Source: Microbacterium sp. ACRRU (GTDB lineage Bacteria; Actinomycetota; Actinomycetes; Actinomycetales; Microbacteriaceae). Taken from it: a stretch of DNA of 64,000 nucleotides. A program made the position numbers and the translations under genes. Position 1 is the first letter of the stretch; each line of letters opens with the position of its first letter. The notes under the pieces were generated by a model, which was not told where the DNA came from, made no database searches, and worked only from the letters and a program-made list of their open reading frames with translations. Location of the stretch: positions 1 to 64,000 of the forward strand of contig NZ_JAKRNI010000005.1 in assembly GCF_022346945.1 (NCBI RefSeq). Direction: 5' to 3'. Shown piece by piece: positions 1 through 7,733 of the stretch.

Positions 1-916
1 GGGATGCAGTCGTAGGACTCGGTGTCGGGGACGGGGCAGTCGGGGCAGGTGTGGCGACCGGCAGCACGGAGTCGGTCACCTCGGTGCGCGCCGAGGACGC
101 CAGGTTGGCCTTCCAGTGGACGGACGAAGTGAGGCGCAGGACGTCGCCGTCGGGCTTCGCGCCCGGGAAGAGCGGACCTTGGCCGGGATCGCGCGTCATC
201 GCAGCGAGGCGGCCGATCGGCACCGACACGGACGTGCCACAGCGATAGATGACGACGTTGCCCTGAAGCGTGGCGTGCAAAGTGAGGTCGGCCTCGTAGT
301 CACCGATGTCGACCCACTGCTGGATCCTCACCTTGTGTCCGGGTCGCACCTGGGCGCTCTGTGCCGAGGACGTCACCGTGACGGAGTCCTCGGTCCAGGT
401 CGACTGCTGGTCCGTGTAGTTGTAGCTGACGGTGGTCTCGCGCTTGAAGTCGGACTCGGAGCTGAAGATGCCCTTGATCTCGACCTTGGCTTTCGACGTC
501 ATGCCCAGTGTCAACGACGTACCGAAGCTGTTCTGTCTCGTGAAGACCGTCTTGTCGGTGTGGGTCCACGACTGGGAGACGCTCGTGAGGGTGAGGGGCG
601 GTTGGTCCCGATCCTCGGGGTTGATGGGGTTGGCCAGGGAATGGTCGAAGAAGACCTTCCGCCCGCTGGGCGTGAACCTGCCATTCTCCGCCGTCATCTC
701 TCCTGGCACAAGAGTGACGCCAGACACGTCGAACGTCGCGCCCTTGAGTTCGGGCGCATTCTTCAACGCTTCCTCGATCTTCGGATCGCCCTCAGAGACC
801 GCGGCGGCGGCGGGGGCGGTCGCAAGCACGGTACCGGCGGGGACCGCCAGCAGCATCGCTGACGCGATGCATAACGCGGCGAGAGTGCGTGGTGTTCGTG
901 GTTGGGTGAACGTCAT
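1..916 (-). CDS. Secreted aerolysin/ETX-MTX2-like beta-pore-forming protein (C-terminus beyond window)
   Basis: Reading the reverse strand from ATG at 916 gives an open frame of 305 codons that runs off the left edge without a stop. Residues 1-39 form a Sec signal peptide (basic N-region, hydrophobic core, APAAAA before a likely cut at 39/40). Residues about 105-225 are Ser/Thr-rich alternating beta sequence. They include TLTSVSQSW (109-117), the stretch FSSESDFKRETTVSYNY (151-167) and then QVRPGHKVRIQQWVDIGDYEADL (189-211, shown here only as the key elements RPGHKV and the following aromatic/acidic strand). This order is typical of ETX/MTX2 toxins, where a PPGTKV-like turn follows the membrane-inserting hairpin. 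A Pro/Ser/Thr-rich linker begins near residue 287, so another domain may follow outside the window. Codons TTA, AGA, AGG and AAA are unusual for the region. RBS AAGGAAC lies upstream. The family call is from pattern only; target and toxicity are unknown. Confidence 0.72.
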   Translation of the reverse strand, partial: MTFTQPRTPRTLAALCIASAMLLAVPAGTVLATAPAAAAVSEGDPKIEEALKNAPELKGATFDVSGVTLVPGEMTAENGRFTPSGRKVFFDHSLANPINPEDRDQPPLTLTSVSQSWTHTDKTVFTRQNSFGTSLTLGMTSKAKVEIKGIFSSESDFKRETTVSYNYTDQQSTWTEDSVTVTSSAQSAQVRPGHKVRIQQWVDIGDYEADLTLHATLQGNVVIYRCGTSVSVPIGRLAAMTRDPGQGPLFPGAKPDGDVLRLTSSVHWKANLASSARTEVTDSVLPVATPAPTAPSPTPSPTTAS

Positions 917-1460
917 CGTTCCTTGACCCTTCGGTTGGGGTTGTGAGTCGCGGACGTCGGTGCCCCGAGCCAGGGAGACGTGGTCCGAGAGCCTCGCCGC
1001 TCCGCGCAGCGATGCTCACCCGGTTCCTCGCCGAGGACAATGACTTCGTCGACTCTGAAAGTCGGGGTGAGAGCCTTGTTCGTCGAATCGATTTGATGCT
1101 CCTCCGGCGTCATGCGGCGGGGATTCGTCGTTGCGGGCGGGTCCGCGCGCCGTCGATCGTTCGAGCGGGGGCTCGACCATCGGCTAGACCCTTCCCCGCT
1201 GGAGTTCACCCGATCAGCGGGAGACGGCGCGATCGATGGCACACCTCGGCCGCGGTGTTCCCTGCTTCCGGAGCTCCGACCGGTCTCTGCACTCGCGCTC
1301 GAGAGCGACACGCCGACCCTTCGCGGGCGAAATCCGTCAAAATCCGCGTAATTCCGCGGTTCGGTTGATACTGTCGAGGCGGTCTCCCGACCACCGAGGA
1401 GAATTTCCTCCTCGTCCGAGTAACGAGAGGCGACACGACCGTCGCCTGGAGGACAACCAC
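917..1460. other. 544-bp intergenic region between divergent toxin-like gene and HU
   Basis: I see no convincing gene here. The open frames present in several phases have no recognisable protein character. The segment from about 1030 to 1120 is less GC-rich than its surroundings and probably carries the promoter of the secreted protein. A weak stem with arms CCGCTG and CAGCGG lies at about 1196-1220. The right part holds the HU promoter and a leader with the near-palindrome GAGGAGAATTTCCTCCTC at about 1398-1415. The GGATGCC word common elsewhere is absent from the first 1.75 kb. Confidence 0.5.
1367..1374 (+). promoter_or_regulatory. Possible -10 region of the HU gene
   Basis: GATACTGT lies about 90 bases before the HU start in an AT-richer stretch and offers GATACT or TACTGT as a -10 hexamer. 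No clear -35 box is visible, so this is tentative. It would leave a leader of roughly 80 bases with a small inverted repeat. Confidence 0.3.
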
Positions 1461-1748
1461 ATGGCCGACAAGTCCATCACCAAGACCGAGCTCGTCGCGA
1501 GCATCGCCAGCGCGACCGGGCAGAGCCAGTCCGCCGTGTCGAGCGTGCTCGACTCCCTCTTCTCCACCGTCTCCGAGGCGGTCGCCAAGGGCAGCAAGGT
1601 CTCGATCCCCGGCTGGATCGCGTTCGAGCAGGTCGCGACCTCCGCTCGCACGGGCCGCAACCCGCAGACGGGCGAGGAGATCTCCATCCCCGCCGGCAAG
1701 CGCGTCAAGGTCACCGCGGGCTCGAAGCTGAAGGCCGCCGTCAAGTAA
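1461..1748 (+). CDS. hup: HU family DNA-binding protein
   Basis: A 95-residue histone-like protein that bends DNA as a dimer in the nucleoid. It begins MADKSITKTELVASIA. The DNA-binding arm is recognisable as GRNPQTGEEISIPAGKRVKV (about residues 66-85), the family signature. It is the short HU form, without the Lys/Ala-rich tail of mycobacterial HupB. The ATG at 1461 is preferred over longer in-frame starts because a purine-rich RBS (CTGGAGGAC) sits at 1446-1454 and the family begins here. A strong terminator follows, so the gene is probably monocistronic. Confidence 0.95.
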   Translation: MADKSITKTELVASIASATGQSQSAVSSVLDSLFSTVSEAVAKGSKVSIPGWIAFEQVATSARTGRNPQTGEEISIPAGKRVKVTAGSKLKAAVK

Positions 1749-1767
1749 AGCGACAAAGACCTGTCGA

Positions 1768-1797
1768 GAGGGGGGATGCCAGCCGGCATCCCCCCTC
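1768..1797 (+). terminator. Rho-independent terminator of HU
   Basis: A perfect 13-bp stem, GAGGGGGGATGCC against GGCATCCCCCCTC, closes on the 4-base loop AGCC and is followed by TTGTC. The two arms carry inverted copies of the abundant GGATGCC word. Confidence 0.85.
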
Positions 1798-1815
1798 TTG
1801 TCATCCCACGCGACG

Positions 1816-1821
1816 TAGGCT
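1816..1821 (+). promoter_or_regulatory. -10 box of a leaderless transcript (CopD-CtaG)
   Basis: TAGGCT is followed by six bases and then the GTG start at 1828. Transcription would begin at or next to the start codon, and there is no Shine-Dalgarno sequence. Confidence 0.6.
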
Positions 1822-1827
1822 TGGGGG

Positions 1828-3825
1828 GTGAATTCCCGAGCCCTGCGCGTGGCCGGACCCGTCATCCTCGTCGTGGTCTCGGTGGTCTGCGTCGTCGCGG
1901 GCCTCGTCTACGGCGGCGGGGCCGCCCCTTCGCTCCTGGCGGACCCCGGCCCCGTCGTGCGCTGGGGTCTTCCCCTCGCGACACTCGCCGTGAACCTCTC
2001 CGCGGCGACCATGGTGGGCTCGCTCGTGCTCGCCCTCTTCGCGCTGCAGGCGGGCGAGCGGCCCTTCGAGATCGCGCTGGACACGGCATCCATCGGCGCG
2101 GCGATCTTCACCGTGGCATCCGCGGCCACCGGATTCTTGACGTTCCTCAACGTCATCAACGCAACCCCGACGCTCGACGCGGTCTTCGGACAGCAGCTAG
2201 GGCGCTTCCTAGTCGAGACCGAGATCGGTCCCGCGTGGCTGATCACCACGATCGCCGGTGCCGTCCTCACGGTGCTGACCTTCGCCGTACGCACGTGGAT
2301 TCCGACGCTCCTCGTGGCGATCCTCGCCCTCGCGTCCTTGATCCCGATGGGCACGCAGGGGCACGCCGGTACCGAGGCCAGCCACACCGCCGCGGTCACC
2401 TCGCTCGTTCTCCATATCCTCGCCGCGGCCGTGTGGCTCGGTGGACTGGTTCTGCTCGTCGTGGTGCGGCCGGCCATGACCCGACCGCAGCTGCAAACGA
2501 CGCTTCTGCGGTACTCGACGCTCGCGCTCGTCGCCTTCCTCGTCGTGGCGATCTCGGGAACGGTGCGCGCCTCGATCGGGCTGCTCGGATGGCAGAACCT
2601 CCTCTCGCCCTACGGCGTGCTGGTGCTGGTCAAGGTCACGGCGTTGATCGCGATCGGCCTCCTCGGCGCGTGGTACCGCCGGCGCCTCATCGCGCGCATG
2701 AGCGACGACGACGGATCGCGGCGGTTCTGGGGTGTCATCCTGCTCGAGCTGGTGTTCATGGGCGTCGCGAGTGGTGTCGCCGTCGCCCTGGCCCGCACGG
2801 CTCCGCCGGCGAGCGCGCTGCCCCCGATCGGCCAGACCCCGGCCGAGGTGCTCACCGGGTCGCCGCTCCCGCCCGAGTTCACGATCGATCGCTGGTTCAC
2901 CGCCTGGGACGTCGATCTGCTGTGGGCGTTCGTGGCCGGTTTCGGTCTCTTCTTCTACCTCGCCGGCGCGTGGCGTCTGCACCGCCGGGGCGACGCGTGG
3001 CCGATCCATCGCACGGTGCTGTGGTCGCTCGGTATGGTCGCGATCTTCTGGGTCACGTCGGGCCCGCTGAGCGTGTACCAGGACTACCTGTTCAGCGTGC
3101 ACATGATCGAGCACATGCTGCTGTCGATGGCGATCCCGCTGCTGCTCGTGGCGGGCGCCCCCGTGACTCTCGCTGCGCGTGCCATCCGCAAGCGCGACGA
3201 CGGCACGCGCGGCGGCCGCGAGTGGATCCTGTGGGCCGTGCACAACCCCGTCGCGACGGTCCTCACCAACCCGTTCGTCGCCGCGGGACTGTTCATCGGG
3301 TCGCTGTGGGCGTTCTACTACACCGACCTGTTCCGGTGGTCGCTGTACGACCACATCGGCCACATCTGGATGGTCGCGCACTTCCTCATCACGGGGTATC
3401 TGTTCGTGCTGAGCCTCATCGGCATCGACCCGGTGCCCTTCCGGCTGCCGTATCCGGGGCGGCTCCTCGTGCTGATCACCGTCATGGCCATGCACGCGTT
3501 CTTCGGCATCGCGATCATGATGAACTCCGGGCTCATGGCCGCCGAGTGGTTCGGAGCCATGGGTCGCGAATGGGGTCTCACACCTCTCGAGGACCAGTAC
3601 GCGGGAGGCGGCGTCGCGTGGAGCGTCGGCGAGATCCCGACCCTGATCCTCGCGATCGCCGTCGCAATTCAGTGGAGCCGCAGCGACGAGCGTCAGCAGC
3701 GTCGCCGCGATCGCCACGTCGACCGGGTGGGTGACGTCGAGCTCGACGAGTACAACGCCGAACTCGCGCGCCTCGCCGCCCGCGATGCCCGGCTCGCCGA
3801 GCGTGAGGCCGCACGCGGACGCTGA
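1828..3825 (+). CDS. CopD-CtaG fusion: copper transport / cytochrome c oxidase assembly membrane protein
   Basis: A 665-residue polytopic membrane protein with two halves. Residues about 1-320 match a CopD-type copper resistance/import domain: repeated hydrophobic helices and a His-containing helix with HAGTEASHTAAV followed by LHILAAAVWLGGL. Residues about 345-620 match the CtaG/caa3 assembly domain, with conserved histidines in HMIEHMLLS, DHIGHIWMVAHF and MHAFFGIAIMMNSG. The tail is charged and cytoplasmic. The fusion is common in actinobacteria and is thought to deliver copper to the CuB centre of cytochrome oxidase; that role is inferred from the family. GTG at 1828 is chosen because a -10 box lies six bases upstream. 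It stands alone, convergent with the next gene. Confidence 0.85.
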   Translation: MNSRALRVAGPVILVVVSVVCVVAGLVYGGGAAPSLLADPGPVVRWGLPLATLAVNLSAATMVGSLVLALFALQAGERPFEIALDTASIGAAIFTVASAATGFLTFLNVINATPTLDAVFGQQLGRFLVETEIGPAWLITTIAGAVLTVLTFAVRTWIPTLLVAILALASLIPMGTQGHAGTEASHTAAVTSLVLHILAAAVWLGGLVLLVVVRPAMTRPQLQTTLLRYSTLALVAFLVVAISGTVRASIGLLGWQNLLSPYGVLVLVKVTALIAIGLLGAWYRRRLIARMSDDDGSRRFWGVILLELVFMGVASGVAVALARTAPPASALPPIGQTPAEVLTGSPLPPEFTIDRWFTAWDVDLLWAFVAGFGLFFYLAGAWRLHRRGDAWPIHRTVLWSLGMVAIFWVTSGPLSVYQDYLFSVHMIEHMLLSMAIPLLLVAGAPVTLAARAIRKRDDGTRGGREWILWAVHNPVATVLTNPFVAAGLFIGSLWAFYYTDLFRWSLYDHIGHIWMVAHFLITGYLFVLSLIGIDPVPFRLPYPGRLLVLITVMAMHAFFGIAIMMNSGLMAAEWFGAMGREWGLTPLEDQYAGGGVAWSVGEIPTLILAIAVAIQWSRSDERQQRRRDRHVDRVGDVELDEYNAELARLAARDARLAEREAARGR

Positions 3826-3839
3826 GGCCCGTCGCTTCG

Positions 3840-4919
3840 TCAGTCGGTGCGTCCGCCGACGGTGATGGATGCCGAGCCGTCGGGCTGCACGCTGATCTCC
3901 CCGTCCACGGTGAAGGGCACGTCCTCCTCCACCGTGCGGACCGAGCCGTCGAAGATCGATCGCACGTCGACCTCGATACGCGCGACGGCCTTCGCCGAAG
4001 GAATGCGCCACCCGGCACCGTCGGGAACGACCGACACGGTGGGCTGCTGGACGATCGACCAGGTCGGGGCGTCGTCGATGCGGTTGCGGACCGTGAACCC
4101 GAAGGGGCAGCCGGTGGGCTGGAGCACCTCCTGCTCGGCGCAGGAGGTGAGGAAATCCTCGACCCGCTGCTGCACGACCGACACGAACTCCTCGGTCGGT
4201 TCCGCCTGCACGTCGACGGGCACGCCGGTCAGAGGGGCATCGGCGAGGATCGCAACGCCCGGTGTGGCCGAGATCGCCGTGTCGACGGCGACGGAGTACA
4301 GGCCCGGGGAGAACACCAGGAGGGGTACGGCGGCGGACGGGTCGGCATCCACCCCGTCGACGGAGACTTGACGTTTGTCGACTTCGAAGCCGTTCACCGA
4401 GAACCTCATCGATCCCCGCACGGTGAGGTCGACGACGGCGAGGGGGCTGACGTCGAATCGCCAGCGTGGCGCCACGCCGATCCAGCCGTCCTGCCGGACG
4501 ACGAAGGTGGTGCGACCGTCGTAGGCGGCGGCGCGGTAGGCGACGGTGACGCGGGTCACGTCGCCGTCGGTGACCTCTTCGACGACTCGGGTGTCGCCGA
4601 TCCCCTGCAGGGCGTCGGAGCGCAGGAGCGCTTCGGACGCGGTCGCCGGGAGGCCGGCGGCCTCGAGCTCGGCCGAATCCACGGCGACGCCGGGGACGGC
4701 GAGCGCCTCCGCCGCGCGTCGGTCCTCCAGGAGCTCGAGATAGTGCAGCACGAAGGCGCGGGGGCTGTAGAGCTCGCGATAGGTGGCTGCGGCGCCGGCG
4801 CCCAGCGCGGCGAGGAGAAGAGCCCCGACGAGCCCCAGGATCGTGAGATCGCGGGCGAGGCGACGCGGACGCGCGGCGGCAACCTCGGGTGCCGTCGGTC
4901 CCCCACCCGCGCTCTCCAC
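3840..4919 (-). CDS. Membrane-anchored protein of unknown function
   Basis: A 359-residue protein. The first 25 residues are cytoplasmic and rich in Ala/Arg, one transmembrane helix (about 27-48) follows, and a long extracytoplasmic beta-rich region follows that. Repeated segments such as FSVNGFEVDKRQVSVDG and a C-terminal FTVDGEISVQPDGSASITVGG suggest several small beta domains. Two cysteines (CAEQEVLQPTGC) could form a disulfide outside the cell. I do not recognise a named family, although this plan recurs in actinobacterial envelope proteins. It has a GTG start with TAGACT six bases upstream, so it is probably leaderless, and it converges on CopD-CtaG. Confidence 0.7.
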   Translation of the reverse strand: MESAGGGPTAPEVAAARPRRLARDLTILGLVGALLLAALGAGAAATYRELYSPRAFVLHYLELLEDRRAAEALAVPGVAVDSAELEAAGLPATASEALLRSDALQGIGDTRVVEEVTDGDVTRVTVAYRAAAYDGRTTFVVRQDGWIGVAPRWRFDVSPLAVVDLTVRGSMRFSVNGFEVDKRQVSVDGVDADPSAAVPLLVFSPGLYSVAVDTAISATPGVAILADAPLTGVPVDVQAEPTEEFVSVVQQRVEDFLTSCAEQEVLQPTGCPFGFTVRNRIDDAPTWSIVQQPTVSVVPDGAGWRIPSAKAVARIEVDVRSIFDGSVRTVEEDVPFTVDGEISVQPDGSASITVGGRTD

Positions 4920-4925
4920 GCCCCC

Positions 4926-4931
4926 AGTCTA
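4926..4931 (-). promoter_or_regulatory. -10 box of a leaderless transcript (membrane-anchored unknown)
   Basis: On the reverse strand TAGACT is followed by six bases (GGGGGC) and then the GTG start at 4919. This is the same spacing as the other leaderless genes in the window. Confidence 0.6.
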
Positions 4932-4975
4932 GGAAGCTCGCCTGCGAGCGGGCGGAATGCGTCGCTCCGCAGGTG

Positions 4976-5812
4976 TCATCCGCGGGCGGCGAGGCGCTGC
5001 ACGATCGCAACGGCCGCGAGCTGTCCGGCCGCGATCGCCCCGGCGAGACTGGCCATCGGGCCGGGGAAATGATCGGCGTGGGCCATGTCACCCGCCGCGA
5101 AGACGCCCTCGACACTCGTGCGTCCGAACGGATCGACGCGCACAGCACCCGATTCCTGGAGTTCCAGACCCAGCTGGGCGGCGAACGGCGCCCGTTGCCG
5201 GGACACCGGGGCGACGAACGCGCCCGCCACCTCGACGGTGCCCCCGTCTTCGAGGGTCAGCCGCAGCCCGGTTGCGGTGCCGTCGGCGCGGGTCACGGCG
5301 GCGGGGTCGAGGACGACCACCTCGGATGCCACCGGCCGGAGCATCGACTCCAGCATCGCCGCATGCGGGGAGGCGTTCAGCACGGCGACCGGCCGCCCGG
5401 CGAATTCGTGTCCGTGACAGAAAGGACAGTTGGCGACGCGATCACCCCAGTGCTCACCGAGCCCCGGGATGGCCGGAAGGTCGTCGGAGAGACCGGTGGC
5501 CAGGACGAGGTGCTCGGCGTGCAGGACCTCTCCCTCGATCTCGACGCGCACGCCGTTGTCGTCGGATGCCACGGCCGAGACCGTGGCATCCCGAACCTCC
5601 ACGGTGGCGTAGGCGGCGAGTTCGTCGCGGCCGCGGCCGCGCAGGTCGGCGGGAGCCGTGCCGTCGTTGCCGAGGAGATTGTGCGCGTGGGGGACGGTGG
5701 CGTTGCGGTACTCGCCCGAGTCGAGCAGCAGGGTTCGCCGGTGCATGCGGCCGAGGGTGAGAGCGGCTTGAAGGCCGGCGGGGCCGCCGCCGATGATGAT
5801 CGCCTCGTACAT
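4976..5812 (-). CDS. FAD-dependent pyridine-nucleotide-disulfide oxidoreductase, thioredoxin reductase / GliT-like
   Basis: A 278-residue soluble flavoprotein. It begins MYEAIIIGGGPAGLQAAL, the FAD-binding GxGxxA/G motif. It carries the redox pair CPFCHGHE near residue 142 and a second FAD motif VEGVFAAGDMAH near residue 245. The CxxCHG(Y/H)E form is closer to the dithiol-oxidase branch (GliT/DepH-like) than to classical thioredoxin reductase (CATC). The enzyme probably oxidises or reduces a thiol substrate; which one is not visible. ATG at 5812 is preferred over an in-frame start 30 bases upstream because GGGACC precedes it. It is divergent from a MerR regulator and shares one palindromic operator, so it is probably that regulator's target. 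Confidence 0.85.
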   Translation of the reverse strand: MYEAIIIGGGPAGLQAALTLGRMHRRTLLLDSGEYRNATVPHAHNLLGNDGTAPADLRGRGRDELAAYATVEVRDATVSAVASDDNGVRVEIEGEVLHAEHLVLATGLSDDLPAIPGLGEHWGDRVANCPFCHGHEFAGRPVAVLNASPHAAMLESMLRPVASEVVVLDPAAVTRADGTATGLRLTLEDGGTVEVAGAFVAPVSRQRAPFAAQLGLELQESGAVRVDPFGRTSVEGVFAAGDMAHADHFPGPMASLAGAIAAGQLAAVAIVQRLAARG

Positions 5813-5846
5813 GGGGTCCCTTCCGTTTGCGTTGCGGTCCATGATG

Positions 5847-5870
5847 TGACTTCATGTCGACATGAAGTCA
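5847..5870. promoter_or_regulatory. 24-bp perfect palindrome, probable MerR operator
   Basis: The arms TGACTTCATGTC and GACATGAAGTCA are exact inverted copies with no gap. The palindrome lies between the divergent oxidoreductase and merR genes. Its right arm contains the merR start codon (ATG at 5862), so a bound regulator would cover the 5' end of its own gene. Confidence 0.75.
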
Positions 5871-6317
5871 AACGGTGAGTCCATCGGCGATGCCGCGGCG
5901 CGGTTCGGTCTCGAGACTCACGTCCTGCGGCACTGGGAGGACGAAGGGCTCCTCCACCCCGCGCGCGACCCCGCGGGGCGACGCCGATTCGGCGACGACG
6001 ACCTGGTGCGGATCGCCGTCGTGCTCCGGAACAAGGCGGCGGGGATGTCGCTCGAGCAGATTCGCGTGCTCCTCGACGAGGGCGCACCGGATCGGCACCG
6101 CGTTCTCCAGGAGCACGTCGCCGAACTCGACCGTCGTGCGGCTGACATCGCGCAAGCCCGCGCGATGACCGAGCACGCCCTTTCGTGTCGGGCGCATGAC
6201 ATCACCCAGTGCCCGCGCTTCCGTGCCCACATCGACGACGTTCTCGCCGGAGAGGCCCAGTGGCTCGTCGTCCACACCGAGCCGCCCCACCGTGCCGCGG
6301 GCGCGCCCGCGAACTAG
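5862..6317 (+). CDS. MerR family transcriptional regulator
   Basis: A 151-residue regulator with a winged helix-turn-helix at residues 6-70 (SIGDAAARFGLETHVLRHWE, then LLHPARDPAGRRRF) followed by a dimerising helix. The short C-terminal region has a Cys pair eight residues apart (SCRAHDITQCPRF, about 113-125) and a His-rich end, which could sense a metal or thiol stress. This is inference: no SoxR iron-sulfur or MerR mercury signature is present. The start codon lies inside the operator palindrome, implying a leaderless, autoregulated transcript. The divergent flavin oxidoreductase is the obvious target. Confidence 0.85.
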   Translation: MKSNGESIGDAAARFGLETHVLRHWEDEGLLHPARDPAGRRRFGDDDLVRIAVVLRNKAAGMSLEQIRVLLDEGAPDRHRVLQEHVAELDRRAADIAQARAMTEHALSCRAHDITQCPRFRAHIDDVLAGEAQWLVVHTEPPHRAAGAPAN

Positions 6318-6320
6318 CAT
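6315..6320 (+). promoter_or_regulatory. -10 box of a leaderless transcript (Pif1-like helicase)
   Basis: TAGCAT is followed by six bases and then the GTG start at 6327. The box overlaps the TAG stop codon of merR, so the helicase has its own promoter at the end of the preceding gene. Confidence 0.55.
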
Positions 6321-6326
6321 GAACCG

Positions 6327-7703
6327 GTGACCACGCCACCTCTCTCGGCCGAGCAGCAGGCGCTGTTCCGGCTGATCGAGGACACGCGCGAGCACGTGTT
6401 CGTCACCGGCCGCGCCGGTACGGGCAAGTCGACGCTGCTGCAGCACCTGGCGTGGAACACGAAGAAGCAGATCGCGGTGTGCGCCCCCACCGGCGTCGCG
6501 GCGCTCAACGTCGAGGGCCAGACGATCCACTCGCTGTTCCGCTTGCCGATCGGACTCATCGCCAACGGAGACATCGAGCAGAACGACGCGACCCGCAAGA
6601 TCCTCAATGCGATCGACACGCTCGTCATCGACGAGATCTCGATGGTCAACGCCGACCTCATGGATGCCATCGACCGCTCGCTGCGTCAGGCCCGCGGTCG
6701 TCGTGCCGAGCCGTTCGGTGGCACGCAGATCGTGATGTTCGGCGATCCGTACCAGCTGGCCCCCGTGCCTCCTCGCGGCGACGAGGCGCGGTACATCCGT
6801 GACCACTACCGGTCGTTCTGGTTCTTCGACGCGAAGGTGTGGTCGGGAGAGGCCGCGACCGACGGGCTCATCGACATCGGTCGGCACGGCGCCGACCTGC
6901 ACGTCAATGAGCTGGTCGAGATCCACCGCCAGTCTGATCCCGGCTTCAAGACGCTTCTGAACGCCGTACGCTACGGCCGGGTCACCGCCGAGATGGCGGG
7001 GGTGCTCAACAGCGCCGGCGCGCGCACGCCCCCCGACCCGGCGGATGGCGAGCACCCCGTGATCACGCTCGCCACGCGCAACGACCGCGTCAACGAGATC
7101 AACCGGCGCCACCTCGACGAGCTCGTCGGCCGTACGCAGACCGCGAACGCCGAGATCTCGGGCGATTTCGGCCGCGGCGAGGCCAACTATCCGGCCGAGC
7201 TCGCGCTGACGCTCAAGATCGGCGCCCAGGTGATGTTCCTGCGCAATGACGCCGGGCAGTTCGGTGAGGCTCCGCGCTGGGTCAACGGCACCATCGGCAC
7301 CGTCACGCGGATCGCCGGCGACAGCGTGCGCGTCGAGGTCGACGGCGTCGAGCACGACGTCGAGCCGGCCGTCTGGGAGCGCTATCGGTACGCCTACGAC
7401 CCCGGCACGAAGAATCTGTCGCGCGAGATCGTGGCGGAGTTCACGCAGTTCCCGCTTCGTCTGGCGTGGGCGGTCACGATCCACAAGTCGCAGGGGAAGA
7501 CGTACGATCGCGCCGTCGTCGACCTCGGCGCGGGGGCCTTCGCTCCGGGGCAGACGTATGTGGCGCTGAGCCGGCTCACGTCGCTGGACGGCCTGTATCT
7601 CACGCGGCCGCTGCGCCCGAGCGACATCCGTGTCGACGAGGACGTCCGCCGTTTCATGAAGCAAGCCTGGCTCGGTCGGCAGCAGGCGGCGCAGGTGACG
7701 TGA
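6327..7703 (+). CDS. Pif1-like superfamily 1 ATP-dependent DNA helicase
   Basis: A 458-residue protein. Walker A is GRAGTGKST at 28-36, motif Ia is CAPTGVAALNV, Walker B is VIDEISM, motif III is MFGDPYQLAPV, and the C-terminal motif VI region reads AVTIHKSQGKTYDRAVVDLG followed by YVALSRLTSLDGLYL. These order as in Pif1/RecD-type 5'-3' helicases, here without an extra nuclease domain. Likely roles are resolving structured DNA or helping replication and repair, by family analogy. It has a GTG start with its own -10 box and converges on heme oxygenase, with about 30 bases between stops. Confidence 0.88.
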   Translation: MTTPPLSAEQQALFRLIEDTREHVFVTGRAGTGKSTLLQHLAWNTKKQIAVCAPTGVAALNVEGQTIHSLFRLPIGLIANGDIEQNDATRKILNAIDTLVIDEISMVNADLMDAIDRSLRQARGRRAEPFGGTQIVMFGDPYQLAPVPPRGDEARYIRDHYRSFWFFDAKVWSGEAATDGLIDIGRHGADLHVNELVEIHRQSDPGFKTLLNAVRYGRVTAEMAGVLNSAGARTPPDPADGEHPVITLATRNDRVNEINRRHLDELVGRTQTANAEISGDFGRGEANYPAELALTLKIGAQVMFLRNDAGQFGEAPRWVNGTIGTVTRIAGDSVRVEVDGVEHDVEPAVWERYRYAYDPGTKNLSREIVAEFTQFPLRLAWAVTIHKSQGKTYDRAVVDLGAGAFAPGQTYVALSRLTSLDGLYLTRPLRPSDIRVDEDVRRFMKQAWLGRQQAAQVT

Positions 7704-7733
7704 GCGGGCCGACCGCCCGGCGCGCTCTCGTGG

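Noticed and set aside
913..1311. Open frames upstream of the HU gene
   Set aside because: No hydrophobic or domain pattern, no RBS, and codon positions look non-coding; treated as intergenic.
2209..5148. 979-codon reverse-strand open frame
   Set aside because: It lies opposite CopD-CtaG and crosses other genes; composition is Arg/Pro/Asp-rich as expected for antisense of high-GC coding DNA.
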